From the NCBI GenBank assembly GCA_902581605.1, contig CACHPE010000006.1, positions 1 through 64,000 of the forward strand: a stretch of 64,000 bases of DNA, written 5' to 3'. The notes under the pieces were generated by a model. It searched no databases. It saw only the letters and a program-made list of their open reading frames with translations, and had not been told where the DNA came from. The stretch is from an uncultured Pelagibacteraceae bacterium. GTDB taxonomy: Bacteria > Pseudomonadota > Alphaproteobacteria > Pelagibacterales > Pelagibacteraceae. The position numbers and the translations under genes are program-made. Shown in pieces: positions 35,430 through 43,718 of the stretch (the stretch's first letter is position 1; every line of letters starts with the position of its first letter).

Positions 35430-36404
35430 ATGAAAAAAAGCTTTAAACTATTTTTAGCAGCTGCTTTTCTAGTAACTGAATTTTTTGTTGTAGCTCTTCC
35501 ATTAATGATCACATCAGCTAAAGCTGATGGTCATCCAATACAAGCAATTACACATGCTGGTTTTGGTGGTGGAACTGACGTTACTACTAGAATGATGTTA
35601 TTAAGAGCAAGAAGAGTCCTTAAGCAAGACATGCAGTTAGTAAACAAAAAAGGTGGTGGTGGAGCAGCATCAATGGATTACATGATGTCTTTACCAGCTG
35701 ATGGAAATCATACTTTAACTTGGACAACAGGTCATGCTGTTTCTATGGCTTTAGGAAAAACTAAAGTCAAGTTAAGTGATATGCAACCACTTGCTAGAGG
35801 AACAGACGACCCTCAGTTATTTGTTGTTAATTGCAAAAACGACATCAAAGATGCTAAAAAATTTATTAGTACTCAAAAATCAAAATCACTAAAATATGGA
35901 ACTACTCATACTGGCGGTATTGACGATGTTAGTGCGATTGCATTTACAAAAAAAGGTGGATTAAAAGATCCAACTATTGTTGCTTACAAAGGTGTTGCTC
36001 CAATTAAAACTAACCTTATCAAAGGAGATATTGATGTAGGTGTTTTAAACTTAGGTGAGGCATTAACTGAAATTAATGAAGGCACGCTTTGTGTTTCAGT
36101 TGTATTAGCAAATAATAGAATGGCAAAAATTGGAGATTCTCCAACAGCAAAAGAATTAGGTATACCTGTTTCTTTATCTACTGTTAGAGGTTTTGTAACT
36201 AAAAAAGGTGCTCCAGCAGACAGAGTAAAACAATTAGAAGCTGGAATGATGAAAGCTATGAGCCACAACTATTACAAAAATTTCTTAACTGAAATTGGTC
36301 TTGATGATACTAGTGTAGTTGGTGCCGACGAGTGGGGTAAGCAAATGGAAGAAATGCTTACAGAAATGACTGCTCAGCTTAAAGCTTTAGGTTACATAAA
36401 CTAA
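35430..36404 (+). CDS. tctC: TTT transporter substrate-binding protein TctC
   Basis: A 324-residue protein of the Bug/TctC family with a signal peptide (FKLFLAAAFLVTEFFVVALP, cleavage near SAKA-DG). THAGFGGGTDVTTRMMLLRA and AYKGVAPIKTNLIKGDIDVG match family ligand-site segments. It catches a carboxylic acid in the periplasm for TctAB. The ribosome site is AGAGGGAAATAATG, the same as at the 40322 binding-protein gene. Its own terminator begins about 45 bp later, inside the next gene. Confidence 0.92.
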   Translation: MKKSFKLFLAAAFLVTEFFVVALPLMITSAKADGHPIQAITHAGFGGGTDVTTRMMLLRARRVLKQDMQLVNKKGGGGAASMDYMMSLPADGNHTLTWTTGHAVSMALGKTKVKLSDMQPLARGTDDPQLFVVNCKNDIKDAKKFISTQKSKSLKYGTTHTGGIDDVSAIAFTKKGGLKDPTIVAYKGVAPIKTNLIKGDIDVGVLNLGEALTEINEGTLCVSVVLANNRMAKIGDSPTAKELGIPVSLSTVRGFVTKKGAPADRVKQLEAGMMKAMSHNYYKNFLTEIGLDDTSVVGADEWGKQMEEMLTEMTAQLKALGYIN

Positions 36405-36427
36405 TCTAATCAAAAGTACATTTAGAT

Positions 36428-36934
36428 ATGAAAAATGTACAAAAACAAAAAAGGGCAAACAAAAGTTTGCCCTTTTTTTTTAGAGATGAGTTTAAAGTTT
36501 CTCTTGTAATTATTTTAATATCTATAGCATTATTAATCACAACTTTTACTTTTGACATTGTTCCTCCCATTTTAAATAGAGGAATACAGCCAGCAACATT
36601 TCCAAAAGCACTCTTAGTTTTAATTATAGTAATGACATTGTTAATCTATTATTTAGCAACTAAAAATCCTTGGAAAGTTGAAAAAAAACTTCCAAAATCA
36701 TTCTATTTAACACTTTTAAGCTTTTTGATTTTCTTGGTTATTTCAAAGACTTTAGATTTCTTTCTAGCTATTTCAGTATTATCTATTTTTGTTTCCTATT
36801 GTTGGGGAGAGAAAAGAATATTTTATTTATTACTTGTTGGGATAATTTTTCCTGTGATTGTCTTTATTTTTTTTGAAACAATTTTAGGTTTAAGATTTCC
36901 ACCTGGAATTATAACCAATATTTATTATAGCTAG
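36428..36934 (+). CDS. tctB: TTT transporter small membrane subunit TctB
   Basis: A 168-residue membrane protein with about four segments, of the usual TctB length, ending just before tctA. The N-terminal 20 residues (KNVQKQKRANKSLPFFFRDE) are charged and are encoded by an intrinsic terminator. No in-frame ATG, GTG or TTG occurs between the hairpin and the first membrane segment (about residue 26), so the start at 36428 is the only canonical one. It joins TctA in the inner membrane. The stop is directly before the tctA start. Confidence 0.85.
   Translation: MKNVQKQKRANKSLPFFFRDEFKVSLVIILISIALLITTFTFDIVPPILNRGIQPATFPKALLVLIIVMTLLIYYLATKNPWKVEKKLPKSFYLTLLSFLIFLVISKTLDFFLAISVLSIFVSYCWGEKRIFYLLLVGIIFPVIVFIFFETILGLRFPPGIITNIYYS
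36447..36481 (+). terminator. Intrinsic terminator inside the 5' end of tctB
   Basis: GGGCAAAC/GTTTGCCC is a perfect 8-bp stem with loop AAAA (36453-36472), extended by A/T pairs and followed by nine T. It is placed like a normal tctC terminator, about 45 bp past its stop, but lies 19 bases inside the tctB reading frame. Confidence 0.93.
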
Positions 36935-38407
36935 ATGGACAATTTATTATTAATGATGGCTCCTTTGTTTAGCTCAAAGCTATTGTTAGTTTTATTTTTT
37001 GGAACTTTGTTTGGTTTAATATTAGGTGTTCTACCTGGTTTAGGACCAACAACTGGTGGAGCATTAATTTTACCTTTTACAATGACACTAGATCCATTAT
37101 CAGCAATTGTATTGTTAACCTCTATTTATTGTGCAGGTACTTATGGAGGTGCGATAACTGCAGTTCTAATTAATACACCTGGAACTCCAGCTGCTGCTGC
37201 AACTTGTTTAGACGGGTATCCTTTAGCTCAAAAGGGAGAGGCTGGAAGGGCTTTAGGAATGGCAACTGTTTCTAGTACAGTTGGGGGTATTTTTAGTGTT
37301 ATTATTCTTGTCTTTTTTGCACCTATTCTGGCTCAACTTGCATATGAATTTGGTCAACCAGAATATTTTGCATTAGCTATTTTTGGTTTAACGATGCTTG
37401 CATCAATAGGAGAGGGAAGTCCAATTAAGAATTTAATTGCAGGTGCATTTGGAATTTTAATTTCAACTGTTGGTAAAGATTTCATGACTTCAATTGATCG
37501 GTTTACTTTTGGAATTAATGAATTAACTGAAGGGATTGGTTTTATACCGGTAGTAGTTGGTTTATTTGCTATGAGCGAGATGTTAACTCAATCAACTTTA
37601 ATTAACCAAGTATTTAATAGAATAGCTTTAAAAGCAATAAAACTTCCAAGTAAAGATGATTATAAAAAAACCTGGAAAACAATTTTAAGATCCAGTGGTA
37701 TAGGTTCGTTTATTGGAGTGTTACCTGCTGAAGGTGGAACAGTTGCATCTTTAATTGGATATTCAGAAGCAAAAAGATTTTCAAAAAAACCTGAAGAGTT
37801 TGGAAAAGGTTCTATAGAAGGTATTGCGGGTGCAGAAGCAGCAAATAATGCAGCAACAGGAGGCGCAATGGTCCCAACACTCGCACTTGGAATTCCTGGT
37901 AGTGCAACAACAGCTGTTATCCTAACTGGATTAATTATACATGGTGTTAGACCTGGGCCTGATTTATTCAGAGAACAACCTGATTTTTTATATGGAATAT
38001 TTGGAGCAATGTTAATTGCTAATGTTTTGTTTTTTATATTTGGGTTCTTTGGAGCAAAAATTTTTGCAAGAATAACATTAGTGCCAAATAAAATTTTATG
38101 GCCAATGATTTTTGCAGTTTCAGTTTGTGGAACCTATTCACTAAACCAATCTATAATAGATGTTTGGATAATGCTATTTTTTGGTGTTCTTGGTTTCTTT
38201 ATGAGAAGATTTGGTTTCTCAGTTGTGCCAGTTATCATCGGATTGATTTTAGGTGAATTAGTTGAGGGTACTTTAAGACAATCTCTGGTTATATTTGATG
38301 GAAATTGGTTAATGTTTTTCACAAGACCAATAGCTTTAACGTTCTTTATTTTGTCTTTAATTGCCTTAGCTTTTCCTTTAATAAGATCAAAAAAATTTAA
38401 AAAATAA
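36935..38407 (+). CDS. tctA: TTT transporter large membrane subunit TctA
   Basis: A 490-residue membrane protein with about eleven or twelve segments. The signature VLPGLGPTTGGALILPFTM and INTPGTPAAAATCLDGYPLA with KGEAGRALGMATV are diagnostic of TctA. GAEAANNAATGGAMVPTLAL in the second half mirrors the first (internal repeat). It carries out uptake of a tricarboxylate or other acid driven by an ion gradient, with TctB and TctC. The SDR gene follows by 2 bp. Confidence 0.95.
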   Translation: MDNLLLMMAPLFSSKLLLVLFFGTLFGLILGVLPGLGPTTGGALILPFTMTLDPLSAIVLLTSIYCAGTYGGAITAVLINTPGTPAAAATCLDGYPLAQKGEAGRALGMATVSSTVGGIFSVIILVFFAPILAQLAYEFGQPEYFALAIFGLTMLASIGEGSPIKNLIAGAFGILISTVGKDFMTSIDRFTFGINELTEGIGFIPVVVGLFAMSEMLTQSTLINQVFNRIALKAIKLPSKDDYKKTWKTILRSSGIGSFIGVLPAEGGTVASLIGYSEAKRFSKKPEEFGKGSIEGIAGAEAANNAATGGAMVPTLALGIPGSATTAVILTGLIIHGVRPGPDLFREQPDFLYGIFGAMLIANVLFFIFGFFGAKIFARITLVPNKILWPMIFAVSVCGTYSLNQSIIDVWIMLFFGVLGFFMRRFGFSVVPVIIGLILGELVEGTLRQSLVIFDGNWLMFFTRPIALTFFILSLIALAFPLIRSKKFKK

Positions 38408-38409
38408 AG

Positions 38410-39159
38410 ATGATTAAATATGATTTAAAAAACAGAGTAGCAATTGTAACAGGTGGAGCTCAAGGATTTGGTTTAGCAATCACTGAAAGATTTATTGAGT
38501 CTGGAGCTAAAGTAGTAATTTGGGATATAGACGAAGGTGAAGCTAAAAAAGCCTTAGAAAAAGTAAATTCTAAAAATTTAACTTATCAAATAGTTGATGT
38601 GAGCAACTATAAAACAATAAATTCAAAATTATCTGAAGTTGACAATTCACATGGAAAGATTGATATCTTTATCAACAATGCAGGTGTCGCTGGGATGAAC
38701 ACTACAGTTGCAGAATATCCAATAGAAGAATGGAATAAGGTAATTAACCTAAATTTAAATGCGGTTTTTTACTGTTGCAAAGCAGTTGTTCCATTTATGG
38801 CTAAGAATGACTATGGAAGAATTGTTAATATTGCATCTATTGCGGGTAAAGAAGGAAATCCAAATGCAAGCGCTTACAGTACATCTAAGGCAGGTGTAAT
38901 AGGTTTAACAAAATCTCTAGGTAAAGAGCTTGCGCAAAAAAATATAGCTGTAAATTGTGTAACACCAGCAGCAGCTAAAACCAGGATATTTGATCAAATG
39001 ACAGAAGAACATATTAATTATATGTTATCAAAAATACCTAGAAACAAATTTGCAAAAGTTGAGGAATTAGCCTCATTAGTAACTTGGTTAGCTAGTGAGG
39101 AGAATTCATTTTCAACTGCAGCAGTTTTTGATTTAAGTGGTGGAAGAGCAACATATTAG
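38410..39159 (+). CDS. SDR family oxidoreductase
   Basis: A 249-residue classical SDR: TGGAQGFGLAI for coenzyme, NNAGVAG, the catalytic serine in VNIASIAGKEG and Tyr-Lys in ASAYSTSKAGVIGL. C-terminal FSTAAVFDLSGGRATY is normal. It is directly linked to tctA (2 bp) and the ROK kinase (2 bp), so it probably oxidises or reduces the compound carried by TctCBA, for example a sugar acid or polyol. The exact substrate is unknown. Confidence 0.88.
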   Translation: MIKYDLKNRVAIVTGGAQGFGLAITERFIESGAKVVIWDIDEGEAKKALEKVNSKNLTYQIVDVSNYKTINSKLSEVDNSHGKIDIFINNAGVAGMNTTVAEYPIEEWNKVINLNLNAVFYCCKAVVPFMAKNDYGRIVNIASIAGKEGNPNASAYSTSKAGVIGLTKSLGKELAQKNIAVNCVTPAAAKTRIFDQMTEEHINYMLSKIPRNKFAKVEELASLVTWLASEENSFSTAAVFDLSGGRATY

Positions 39160-39161
39160 TT

Positions 39162-40064
39162 ATGCAAGTAGGTATTGATGTTGGTGCGACCAAAATAGAG
39201 AGTGTTGTTCTTGAAGAAAATGGGGACGAAAAACACAGATCAAGAATATCGTGTCCAAAGGAGTATACCCAAATTATAACTGCTATAAAAGATATTCATA
39301 GAAAATTAGAGCAAGAGTTTAAACAAGAACTTCCGATTGGAGTTTGTCATCCAGGAGTTCATTCCCCTCAAACTGGATTAGTAAAAAATGCTCCAAATAT
39401 ATCTTGGTTAGAAAAAAAACCATTTCAAAGTGATCTACGTAAAGCACTTGGAAAAGAAGTATTTTGTGAAAATGATGCAAACTGTTTTGCTTTATCAGAA
39501 GCTGTAGATGGTTCAGGTAAACATTATAAAATTGTTTATGGAATTATATTAGGTTCAGGAGTTGGAGGTGGTTTAATAATAGACAAAAAAATTATTACTG
39601 GCTCGAATGGAGTAGCAGGGGAATGGGGACACAACCAAATTCCATATTTTGCAGCTAAAAAAGAAAATTTTGACTCTAGTAATGCTAGGGAAGCAGAGAT
39701 TGAAAGTTTTTTATCTGGTTTAAGTTTAGCAAAAAGATTTAAGAAACTTTATGGAAAAAATTTAAAAACAAATGAAATTTTTGAATTGAACAGAAAACAT
39801 GATTTAGATGCAGAAAGATTTATAGATGATTTTAAAGTAAATTTGGCAATGTCACTTTCAAGCATCATAAATATTTTAGATCCTGATGCTTTTATATTTG
39901 GAGGTGGAGTTTCAAACGAAATTGATTTTTTACATGAAATAGACTCACTGGTTAGAAAATTTGTTATTGGAAGAGAATATGAGGGTGTTTTTTTAAAACC
40001 TAGATACGGAGACGCTAGTGGCGTTAGAGGTGCTGCAAGATTAGGAAGAAGTGCAACGTATTAG
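39162..40064 (+). CDS. ROK family sugar kinase lacking the zinc-finger cysteines
   Basis: A 300-residue ROK protein: phosphate loop GIDVGATKIESVVLEE, CHPGVHSPQTGLVKNAPN, ENDANCFALSEAVDGSG with the catalytic Asp, and ILGSGVGGGLIIDKK. The usual zinc motif CxCGxxGCxE after GEWGH is replaced by AKKENFDSSNAREAEIESFL, so no zinc site is seen. Family members phosphorylate glucose, mannose, N-acetyl sugars or fructose. It lies 2 bp behind the SDR and closes the tct-linked forward operon. Confidence 0.87.
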   Translation: MQVGIDVGATKIESVVLEENGDEKHRSRISCPKEYTQIITAIKDIHRKLEQEFKQELPIGVCHPGVHSPQTGLVKNAPNISWLEKKPFQSDLRKALGKEVFCENDANCFALSEAVDGSGKHYKIVYGIILGSGVGGGLIIDKKIITGSNGVAGEWGHNQIPYFAAKKENFDSSNAREAEIESFLSGLSLAKRFKKLYGKNLKTNEIFELNRKHDLDAERFIDDFKVNLAMSLSSIINILDPDAFIFGGGVSNEIDFLHEIDSLVRKFVIGREYEGVFLKPRYGDASGVRGAARLGRSATY

Positions 40065-40321
40065 AAAATTCTATTCATAATTTAATAAAAAAAATTAAAT
40101 TTTTCTAAAAGTATGAAAAAATAAAAAAAAATCATAAGAAATAAATATCAACCAATAGTTGAATTTATTTTAATTTTAACAAAATAAAATTAGATATAGA
40201 TATTATATATAAATTGTTAATAATTTTATTTTTTACTTTACTACTTATGTTTGAATGTGTTTAAATCCCGACTTAATAATTAATATATATATTAAATTAA
40301 CTAACTAATAAGAGGGAAATA
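40065..40321. other. Gene-free 257 bp region upstream of the 40322 binding protein
   Basis: No reading frame of useful length and no hairpin terminator are found. It is very A/T-rich, with TTGAAT near 40250 and TAATAA 17 bases later as one possible weak promoter, and it ends with AGAGGGAAAT as ribosome site. This is the largest gap in the central island and should hold the promoter and any regulator site for the strongly expressed binding-protein gene. Confidence 0.5.
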
Positions 40322-41227
40322 ATGAAAAAACTTATACTTTCGATTGCAGCAATTGCATTATTTGCAACTTCTGCGTTCGCTGAAAGATACGTCATGATTA
40401 CTCATGGTGAAGGTAAAGATCCTTTTTGGCCAGTAGTTCAAAAAGGTGGTGAAGATGCAGCTAGAGCAATCGGTGCTGACTTTGAATACATCTACAACCC
40501 TTCTGCTGATATGGCTGATATGGCAAGCTCAATTCAAGCTGCTGCAGCTACTCAACCAGACGGTATGGTAATTTCTTTACCAGATCCAGATGCATTAGGC
40601 CCAGCTATTAAAGCTGCTGTTGCTGCTGGTGTTCCAGTAATTACAATGAACTCTGGTTTAGAGTCTTCTGCTAGCTTGGGTGCTTTGATGCACGTTGGTC
40701 AGCCTGAATTACTTGCTGGACAAAAAGCTGGTGAAAGAGCAAAATCTGAAGGTGCTACTAAAGCACTTTGTATGATTCAAGAAGCATACAATACAGCTCT
40801 TGTAGACAGATGTGAAGGTTACGGTGCAGCTGTTCCTATGCAAATGACTGATACTACATCTGACCCTGCAACTATTCAAACTAGAGCAACTGCTGCTTTA
40901 CAAGCTAACAGTGATATCGATGCGATCCTTTCAGTAGGACCACACGTATGTGAAGCTGTTGATAAAGCTTTAGTTGATCTTGGTATGACAGTACACCACT
41001 CTTGCTTCGACTTGAGTCCTGCAGTTATGGACTTAATCGGATCTGGAAGAGTTTCTTTCACTATCGATCAACAACAAAGATTACAAGGTTATATGCCAGT
41101 TATCGTATTACACTTGTACAATAACAGTGCTGGACTTTTACCAGGAGCTAACATCCCTTCAGGACCTGGCTTCGTTGACAAGTCTAACGCTTCTTCAGTT
41201 GCTGCTTTAGCAGGTATTGATAGATAG
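40322..41227 (+). CDS. Periplasmic sugar-binding protein (RbsB/inositol-type)
   Basis: A 301-residue binding protein with a clear signal peptide (KKLILSIAAIALFATSAFAE). THGEGKDPFWPVVQKGGEDA, MVISLPDPDALGPAIKAAV and SVGPHVCEAVDKALVDLG are ligand-cleft segments of the CUT2 family. The codons look more GC-rich and uniform than the neighbours (many GCT, GGT, CCA), in line with high expression. It has its own terminator, then the interrupted permease. Confidence 0.92.
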   Translation: MKKLILSIAAIALFATSAFAERYVMITHGEGKDPFWPVVQKGGEDAARAIGADFEYIYNPSADMADMASSIQAAAATQPDGMVISLPDPDALGPAIKAAVAAGVPVITMNSGLESSASLGALMHVGQPELLAGQKAGERAKSEGATKALCMIQEAYNTALVDRCEGYGAAVPMQMTDTTSDPATIQTRATAALQANSDIDAILSVGPHVCEAVDKALVDLGMTVHHSCFDLSPAVMDLIGSGRVSFTIDQQQRLQGYMPVIVLHLYNNSAGLLPGANIPSGPGFVDKSNASSVAALAGIDR

Positions 41228-41240
41228 TCTGTAATAATTT

Positions 41241-41274
41241 AAAGGGTCGATTATTCAATCGGCCCTTTTTTTTT
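41241..41274 (+). terminator. Intrinsic terminator after the 40322 binding-protein gene
   Basis: GGGTCGATT pairs with AATCGGCCC (one G-T wobble) around a 4-base loop at 41244-41265, followed by nine T. It lies 16 bp after the stop and before the permease gene start at 41300. Confidence 0.93.
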
Positions 41275-41299
41275 AAAATAATTAATAAGTCTTTTATAA

Positions 41300-42895
41300 A
41301 TGAATACATCAACAACAAAAAAACCAAGACAAGAGTCAGACCGACAAGGTGAAAAAAAATGGTACTCTGCTTTTACTTCTCGTCCAGAGGTTGGACCTTT
41401 TGGAGTGATGCTTTTACTTTTTTGTATGTTGGGATACTTTTCAATTCCTGAAGGGCAATTTTCTCTTAATCCTTTTTCTGGTGAAGGATTTAACGCTTTA
41501 GGAATTAGAAATAATTTTAGGGTAATTGCACAATTAGGGATTGTTGCACTTGCTGCTGGAATGTTAATTATAGCAGGTGAATTTGATCTTTCTGTTGGTT
41601 CAATGATTGGTTTTGCTGGTGGTTGCATGGCAATGATACTAAAATGGGGTTTTGCTGTTGTTATTCCTTACATATCTTTTGAAGGAGGTTTTCATTTTGA
41701 AGGATACACATTATTTAAAATTAAAGATGTTTCACCACTACTAGCAATATTAATTACATTATGTATGACGCTATCTTTTGGATGGATACAAGGATGGATA
41801 ATAGTTAAAAGTGGTATAGCATCTTTCATTGTAACGCTAGGTGGACTTTTCTTTTTACGAGGTTTAACAGAAGTTTCGTATAGAGCTTTTAATAGAGCTC
41901 CTGATCAAACTGCTGGATCAACAACTGTTACAGATTTACCAGATATAAAAAACATTATAAATGTTCCAGGTCATGGAGAAATGGAAAGAGATGCGGCTAA
42001 AGCTTTACCAAATGACCAACTATTAGAAATTCTTAACACTGTGCCAGCGAGCACGGTATCAAAATTAACTGAACGACTAACATATATAAACGAAAAAGTT
42101 GCTACTTACAAAACTGAAGCAAACGCTGAAAAAATGATTGCAACTTTAGAAAAATCTTTAGCTGGAGCAAAAAAATCTGGCAATGATTCAATGGTGGAAA
42201 TTTTGACAAAGAAAATAGAAGCTGGAGTTAATGTTCCTGATGTTGCTGCAAAAGCGGTTACTGATATTGATATAGCAAGAGCTTACATAGATACAATAGT
42301 TACTGCAAGACCGGTTGCTAATTTTTTTGGAGGCGACATTATGGAGCCAGTATTTAATTGGTTATATTATACGGCAGATTGGAATGTAAATAACTATGGA
42401 AACATTTTTGCTAAAGGGATGTATTCTGCATTAATGATTTGGGGACTTATAGCGTTTATTTGTTATTTAATTTTGAGTAAAACTCAAGCAGGTAACTGGA
42501 TTTATTCAACTGGTGGAAACCTTAGTGCTGCAAAAGCTAACGGTGTGCCAACTAATAAAGTTAAGATTTCATTATTTATGTTTACTGCGTTCTGCGCAAC
42601 TATGTTTGCTGCGTGTCAGGTATTTGAAGTTAATACTGCGGATACAGCAAAAGGGAATTTAAAAGAATTAGAAGCAATTGCTGCAGCGGTTATTGGTGGT
42701 GTTGTGCTAACTGGAGGTTTTGGAACAATAGGTGGAATAATCCTCGGCACAATTATTTTTGGAATTGCAAAAGAAGCCTTCTTTTATATTCCTGGGATTG
42801 ATGGATCGTTTTACAGGGTTTTCCTTGGAGCAGTTCTTGTTACTGCTGCTTTGACAAATGAGAATATTAGAAAACGAATTATGGGAAATATCTAA
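41300..42895 (+). CDS. Sugar ABC permease (RbsC-like) with a large helical insertion
   Basis: A 531-residue permease, about 190 longer than usual CUT2 subunits. The core blocks are intact: AGMLIIAGEFDLSVGSMIGF (87-106), SFIVTLGGLFFLRGLTEVSY (175-194) and AAVIGGVVLTGGFGTIGGII near 450. Between the FLRGLT segment and the next membrane segment (about residues 197-350) is an inserted stretch that is polar, lysine/glutamate-rich and helical (ILTKKIEAGV, SKLTERLTYINEKVATYKTE), with no sign of a known domain. That loop should face the periplasm. It ends by one-base overlap with the ATPase start. Confidence 0.9.
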   Translation: MNTSTTKKPRQESDRQGEKKWYSAFTSRPEVGPFGVMLLLFCMLGYFSIPEGQFSLNPFSGEGFNALGIRNNFRVIAQLGIVALAAGMLIIAGEFDLSVGSMIGFAGGCMAMILKWGFAVVIPYISFEGGFHFEGYTLFKIKDVSPLLAILITLCMTLSFGWIQGWIIVKSGIASFIVTLGGLFFLRGLTEVSYRAFNRAPDQTAGSTTVTDLPDIKNIINVPGHGEMERDAAKALPNDQLLEILNTVPASTVSKLTERLTYINEKVATYKTEANAEKMIATLEKSLAGAKKSGNDSMVEILTKKIEAGVNVPDVAAKAVTDIDIARAYIDTIVTARPVANFFGGDIMEPVFNWLYYTADWNVNNYGNIFAKGMYSALMIWGLIAFICYLILSKTQAGNWIYSTGGNLSAAKANGVPTNKVKISLFMFTAFCATMFAACQVFEVNTADTAKGNLKELEAIAAAVIGGVVLTGGFGTIGGIILGTIIFGIAKEAFFYIPGIDGSFYRVFLGAVLVTAALTNENIRKRIMGNI

Positions 42896-43674
42896 TGGAT
42901 AAAAAACCATTAATTGAAATAAAGAATCTAGTAAAAAAATTTGGAACATTTACTGCTTTAAACGGGGTTTCATTAGATGTTTATCCGGGCGAAGTTCACG
43001 CGCTTTTAGGTGACAATGGTGCTGGAAAGTCAACTTTGATCAAAGTATTATCTGGGGTTCATCCAATGACAAGTGGAGAAATAAAAGTAGATGGAGAAAT
43101 CGTTAACTTCACTACACCACGTCAAGCGTCTGATGCAGGTATTGGAACAGTTTATCAAGATTTAGCACTCAACGCTCTAACATCAGTAACAAGAAATTTT
43201 TTTCTTGGACGTGAATTAATAAAAGGACCTAGTGGATTTGGTTTAATGCAAATGGATGAGATGGACAGAATAACAACAGAAGAAATGTCTAAAATTGGAA
43301 TTAATATTGCAAACCCTAATCAGCCAGTTGGAACAATGTCAGGTGGACAAAGACAAACATTGGCTATTGCAAGAGCAATTTACTTTGGTGCAAAGATATT
43401 AATATTAGATGAACCTACGTCAGCATTAGGTCAAAAGCAGCAAATGGAGGTTTTAAAGACAATTAAAAAAGTGCAAAGTTTAGGAAATATTGCAATTATA
43501 CTTATTACACACAACGAAATTCATGCACGTCTTATAGCTGATCGATATACTTTCTTAAGTTTAGGAGAAGTAATTGGTTCAGGATTGTCATCGGAACTTG
43601 GTAACGAGGATGTGAAAAGATTGATGGCAGGTGGTGCTAAAATTGGCGATCTAGCTAAAGAATTAGAGCATTAA
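42895..43674 (+). CDS. Sugar ABC importer ATPase (CUT2, single domain)
   Basis: A 259-residue ATPase: Walker A LLGDNGAGKSTLIKVLSGV, signature MSGGQRQTLAIARA, Walker B ILILDEPTSALG, then LITHNEIHARL in place of the usual switch. Single half, as at 30089. Its ATG shares one base with the permease stop, forming the forward operon binding protein-permease-ATPase. Confidence 0.93.
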   Translation: MDKKPLIEIKNLVKKFGTFTALNGVSLDVYPGEVHALLGDNGAGKSTLIKVLSGVHPMTSGEIKVDGEIVNFTTPRQASDAGIGTVYQDLALNALTSVTRNFFLGRELIKGPSGFGLMQMDEMDRITTEEMSKIGINIANPNQPVGTMSGGQRQTLAIARAIYFGAKILILDEPTSALGQKQQMEVLKTIKKVQSLGNIAIILITHNEIHARLIADRYTFLSLGEVIGSGLSSELGNEDVKRLMAGGAKIGDLAKELEH

Positions 43675-43718
43675 CTTTTTTTATTTTTTTTTAATTTTTT
43701 TTCACTTAAAATTTATCT

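Noticed and set aside
43675-43718. Long T-run after the ABC ATPase as terminator
   Set aside because: No GC-rich stem precedes it; ordinary AT-rich sequence.
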